From assembly GCA_947505565.1 (NCBI GenBank), contig CANNLB010000069.1, positions 1 to 8,416 of the forward strand: a stretch of 8,416 nucleotides of DNA. The letters are read 5' to 3'. Of the stretch, positions 5,344 to 8,416 are shown piece by piece (within the stretch, counting starts at the first letter, position 1; each line of letters starts with the position of its first letter). This DNA is from Acidobacteriota bacterium (GTDB lineage: Bacteria; Acidobacteriota; Terriglobia; Bryobacterales; Bryobacteraceae). The position numbers were made by a program, and so were the translations under genes. Under the pieces are notes generated by a model. The model was given only the letters and a program-made list of their open reading frames with translations. It ran no database searches and was not told where the DNA came from.

Positions 5344-8300
5344 CTATGGCGGCACGAGCCAAGCACCGAGGGGCTTCCACGGGCTGGTTTGCGCCGTCAA
5401 AGTCTGTACCGCGGCCCAGATCCCCCGCGGGCCGCTAAAGGCGGGCTTGACGAGGTAGTTGAGCGTCAGCGTGAAGAGATTGCCGCTGAGGACGGCGCTG
5501 GAGCCTTGGGCCTGGATGCGACAATAGCTATTCTCGATCGTGTTCGTCCCGCTTAAGGCAATTGCCGTCGCCTGGCTCCCGTCGCCGCTATCGGGGTAGA
5601 GAAACAAAAGGTTTCCAGGCACATAGTAGGCGATGTAACAGGCCTGTCCAGCATCGACGGCGGTATTCATTAAGACCCAGGCCGTGAGCAAGTTGTGAGC
5701 GCTGGTTGAATCCTGATAGGTTACCGTGAGGGTCTGGCTGGCGGCCGTCGAGGTCGAAGGCGAGATCGCGTTCGACCGGGGATAGAGAGTGCTGGCCTCG
5801 GTAACGACCGCCACCCCCATCGTTTGCCAGCCGGAGGTGACGTTGCTGACCGACTGGGCGGCGAGGTAGATCACCCGGTTGCCGCGAAAGCGGTTGGAGA
5901 AAGTCACGACCAGGGTGAGCGTCATCGCATTGCCGCTATCGACGGCCGAGGACCCGGTGCCGGAGATGGCGCACTGACTGTTGTTGACCGAAGCCGCGCT
6001 GCCAAGGAAGAGCGGAGCAGAGAGTCCGCTGTCGGTGCCGCCGTCGTTGACCAGGAACAGGACCCCCGCTGGACGGGAATAGGCGATGTAGCAGGCGTTT
6101 CCGCCGTCGAGAGCGGAGTTGATCAGAATGTTGACGACCCCCAGATTGGCGACCCCAGCCGGGTGAGAGTAGCGGGCGACGATGGTTTGCGTACTGCCAG
6201 TGGGGGCGATCGGGCCACCGTCGCGCGCACTGGGGGTAAGCAGGGAGGGGCCGATGGCTTGGTTGACGGTGAAGAGTTGCCCGCCGATGGTGAGGATTCC
6301 ACCGCGGGCCGGACCTGTATTCGCTGCGAACGAGTAAGTGACGGTGGCCCCCGAGACGGTTACCGAGAGCCAACTGACTCCCGAGGTGACCGGGATCGCG
6401 CAGCCGGTACCGGTGGATACAGTGAGGCTGGCCGAAGCCGCGGCAGCGGCGACATTGGCTGTGGAGGCGCTGAGTTGGTAGGTGCAGGTAAAGTTCGCGA
6501 TGACGGTTCGGGGGCCGTTAAGAAGGATATTTTGCGGGTTCGTCGAACCGGTCAAATCGCCGGTGAATCCGGAAAACACAAAGCCGGAGGCGGTGGTGGC
6601 GGTGAGCGCAAGGAGCCCTCCGGCCGGGTAAAAGCCGTCGGGCGAAGCCGAGCCAGGCGTGAGGGAGCCGCCGGCGGCCGGATTGACGAGCGTGGTTACA
6701 AGATACTGCGTTGCGTAGTTTGCCAGATAGGCGGCGCCCTCGCTGCCGATGGTGATCGAGCGAGTAGCCGGGCCGCCGTCGGTCCAACCGGTGAAGCTGG
6801 CCCGGGTGCCGGGGGGACCCTGGGTGACCGGCGCTTCGACGGTGAGGTTGGTACCGGCCGCGAGCGACAGACTAAACGGGGTGACGGTGGGCACGCCATT
6901 GACGTTGAGCAGGAGGCCGGCCGGGACGGTGGTGAAGGAGGTGGCGGCGGTGACCGTGAGCCGGCGGATGCGCTGGTTGCGCATGTCGACGACATAGACC
7001 CGACCGAGGTTATCGATTGCGACGCCGCGCGGGTCGTACAGGGTGGCGGCGGTGGGATCTCCGCCGTCGCCGGAGATGTTGGCGACCCCGGTGCCGGCTA
7101 CGGTGCGGATTACCCCGGCGGCGTTAACCTCGCGGAGACGGTTGTTGCCGCTGTCGGCGATATAGAACAGCCCGGTGGAGCTGACGGCGAGGCCGACCGG
7201 ATAGTTCAGACCGGCCGCGGTGGCGCCGCCGCCGTCGCCACCGGACCCGGGAGCGGTGGAGCCGGCCAGGGTGGTGATGACGCCGCCGGGCAGGAAACGA
7301 CGGATGCGGGACCCATCGGCGAGATAGACGTTGCCGGCCGTATCGAGGGCCAAACCGGTGGGGCCGGCGAGTTCGGCGGCCAGGGCGCTTCCGCCGTCTC
7401 CGGCAAAGCCATAGTTTCCCGTACCGGCAATCGTGGTGATGACGCCGCCGGCGACCCGTCGGATCCGGTTGGTGGCGTCGGCAACGTATAGGTTTCCGGC
7501 CGCATCGACGGCGACGGCCGAAGGGAGCAGCAACTGAGCCGTCGTGGCGGCAATGCCGTTGGCGGGCGAGGTGCCGCCGCCGACGAGGGTGCTGATGACC
7601 CCGCCGGGGGTGACGAGGCGCACGCGGTTGTTGAAGGTATCGGCGATGTAGAGGTTTCCGGCGGCGTCGACCGCAACACTGGAGGGCCGGTAGAGCGTCG
7701 CCGCGGTGGCTTGCCCGCCGTCACCGCTATGGAAGATACCTCCGTTGCCGGCGACCGTCGAGACAGTTCCGGCGGGTGAAACGCGGCGGACGCGGTGGTT
7801 GTCGGTATCGGCGACATAGAGATTGCCGGCGAGGTCGACGGTAGCCCCGGTGGGATTAAAAAGCTGGGCGCTGGTGGCGGTTAACCCGTCCCCGCTGAAG
7901 CCGGGTGTGCCGGTGCCGGCCATCGTCCGGATGACGCCGCCCGGGGCGATCGCTCGGATGCGGAAGTTGCTCGTGTCAGCGATATAGATCGAGCCACCGA
8001 TGTCGGCGGCGACTCCATAGGGCTGGTAGAGCGAGGCGGTCGTGGCCGACCCGCCGTCACCGCTGGCGGTAGGATTGCCGTTTCCGGCTATGGTGGTGAT
8101 GCCGCCTTCACTGACGCGCCGAATCCGATGGTTGGAGGCGTCAGCGACGTAGACGCCTCCAACCAGATCGATCGAAACGCCGTACACATCGCCGAACTGG
8201 GCGGCGAGCGCATTGCCGTTGTCGCCGCTGAAGCCCATGGTGCCGTTGCCGGCGATGGTGTCGATCGTTCCGTTCGGGGCGACGCGACGGATCCGGCGAT

Positions 8301-8416
8301 TCCAACGGTCGGCGATGTAGACGTTACCGGCGGCATCGACTGCAACGCCGCGGGGATTCCACAGCATGGCCGAGGTGGCCGGGCCTCCGTCGCCGGCAAA
8401 CCCCGCCCCACCGGTG
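5344..8416 (-). CDS. NHL-repeat protein with InlB-like, BACON-like and duplicated C-terminal modules, 5' truncated by window
   Basis: The frame stays open through the right edge and is in the middle of an NHL repeat there, so the N-terminus is outside; the ATG at 8367 is internal. At least 1023 codons are present. Counting from that ATG, nine NHL repeats of about 56 residues fill 1-478, each with a pattern like GFSGDGG, then P-GVAVD-AGN-YIAD, then N-RIR-V and IAGTG. They should fold as beta-propeller blades that bind proteins or ligands. Residues 479-628 look like two InlB/bacterial-repeat-type beta domains (FTGW and FSGFTGD marks). Residues 629-705 resemble a BACON domain (TGCAIPVTSGVSWLSV). 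Two related modules follow, 709-858 and 859-1007. The make-up (Ala, Gly, Ser, Thr, Val, few Lys) suits an exported, surface or secreted protein. No enzyme motif is seen. The 18-base gap to the RNase III gene suggests a shared transcript. The ligand is unknown. Confidence 0.9.
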   Translation of the reverse strand, partial: TGGAGFAGDGGPATSAMLWNPRGVAVDAAGNVYIADRWNRRIRRVAPNGTIDTIAGNGTMGFSGDNGNALAAQFGDVYGVSIDLVGGVYVADASNHRIRRVSEGGITTIAGNGNPTASGDGGSATTASLYQPYGVAADIGGSIYIADTSNFRIRAIAPGGVIRTMAGTGTPGFSGDGLTATSAQLFNPTGATVDLAGNLYVADTDNHRVRRVSPAGTVSTVAGNGGIFHSGDGGQATAATLYRPSSVAVDAAGNLYIADTFNNRVRLVTPGGVISTLVGGGTSPANGIAATTAQLLLPSAVAVDAAGNLYVADATNRIRRVAGGVITTIAGTGNYGFAGDGGSALAAELAGPTGLALDTAGNVYLADGSRIRRFLPGGVITTLAGSTAPGSGGDGGGATAAGLNYPVGLAVSSTGLFYIADSGNNRLREVNAAGVIRTVAGTGVANISGDGGDPTAATLYDPRGVAIDNLGRVYVVDMRNQRIRRLTVTAATSFTTVPAGLLLNVNGVPTVTPFSLSLAAGTNLTVEAPVTQGPPGTRASFTGWTDGGPATRSITIGSEGAAYLANYATQYLVTTLVNPAAGGSLTPGSASPDGFYPAGGLLALTATTASGFVFSGFTGDLTGSTNPQNILLNGPRTVIANFTCTYQLSASTANVAAAAASASLTVSTGTGCAIPVTSGVSWLSVTVSGATVTYSFAANTGPARGGILTIGGQLFTVNQAIGPSLLTPSARDGGPIAPTGSTQTIVARYSHPAGVANLGVVNILINSALDGGNACYIAYSRPAGVLFLVNDGGTDSGLSAPLFLGSAASVNNSQCAISGTGSSAVDSGNAMTLTLVVTFSNRFRGNRVIYLAAQSVSNVTSGWQTMGVAVVTEASTLYPRSNAISPSTSTAASQTLTVTYQDSTSAHNLLTAWVLMNTAVDAGQACYIAYYVPGNLLFLYPDSGDGSQATAIALSGTNTIENSYCRIQAQGSSAVLSGNLFTLTLNYLVKPAFSGPRGIWAAVQTLTAQTSPWKPLGAWLVPP
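5347..6243 (-). repeat. Two-copy C-terminal module (about 149 residues each)
   Basis: Two consecutive segments of the NHL protein, encoded by 5794-6243 and 5347-5793, are clearly homologous. Shared landmarks in order are: Q-T-x-V-x-Y, N-(A/T)(A/V)-LD/VD-G or AG, ACYIAY, a P-G-LFL segment with a DGG or DSG, an N-S-x-C position, GSSAV-SGN, TLTL, and a final F-G-R-x-x-A(A)-Q with W near the end. Each copy has two conserved Cys (758/798 spacing in the first, 909/949 in the second), which could form a disulfide outside the cell. I cannot assign this module to a named domain; similar C-terminal modules occur in acidobacterial secreted proteins as far as I recall. Confidence 0.8.
6934..8416 (-). repeat. 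Tandem NHL repeats at DNA level, about 165 bp period
   Basis: Nine repeats and part of a tenth at the right edge encode the blades described for the NHL protein. Most are 55-56 codons; the sixth (residues 266-317) has 52 and has lost the GFSGDGG motif (TSPANGIAAT instead), and the seventh has 54. The DNA is diverged between units, so this looks like an old protein-level repeat rather than a recently expanded tract. More than six blades implies either a large propeller or two consecutive ones. Confidence 0.85.

Noticed and set aside
5824..7491. A 555-codon open frame on the + strand opposite the NHL-repeat gene
   Set aside because: It is fully antisense to a frame with clear NHL, InlB-like and BACON-like patterns. 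Its product is Gly/Asp/Arg/Ala-rich without recognisable motifs, as expected from the reverse complement of GC-rich repeat DNA.

Overview
The window is GC-rich, dense bacterial DNA with genes on both strands. Its composition and gene types suggest an acidobacterium of the Solibacter/Bryobacter kind. The main pointer is a large secreted-type protein that joins tandem NHL repeats, InlB-like and BACON-like domains and a duplicated C-terminal module. This assignment rests on general knowledge of such proteins; no rRNA or marker gene is present to confirm it.

Layout, left to right. (1) The 3' end of a CapA/PgsA-type poly-gamma-glutamate capsule protein gene on the + strand runs in from the left edge. 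(2) It converges, 4 bases apart, on a minus-strand gene for a short heme-copper (cytochrome c) oxidase subunit III. (3) Divergent from that lies a + strand gene for an unrecognised 189-residue protein. (4) Two bases after its stop begins a badly decayed pseudogene of a secreted GHL10/YddW-type family 10 glycosylhydrolase (about 1750-2663). It carries at least five in-frame stops, three frameshifts and a deletion. (5) A 227-base intergenic stretch follows, holding two back-to-back perfect hairpins, the second resembling the core of a CRISPR repeat but present once. (6) A NarL/FixJ-family response regulator and, 20 bases later, an M24 metallopeptidase with a signal peptide form a probable two-gene unit. 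(7) A perfect 11-bp inverted repeat marks the convergent junction with a minus-strand pair: a very short Mini-III-like RNase III domain gene, and upstream of it the large NHL-repeat protein gene, which runs off the right edge.

Functionally this is a mosaic rather than one pathway: envelope or exported proteins (CapA, M24 peptidase, NHL protein, the lost glycosidase), a respiratory subunit without its partners, one regulator without its kinase, and one small RNase. I see no complete mobile element, tRNA, rRNA, cas gene or CRISPR array. The observations most worth following are the dead glycosidase with reconstructable lesions, the duplicated uncharacterised C-terminal module of the NHL protein, the single CRISPR-repeat-like double hairpin, and the minimal RNase III domain protein.
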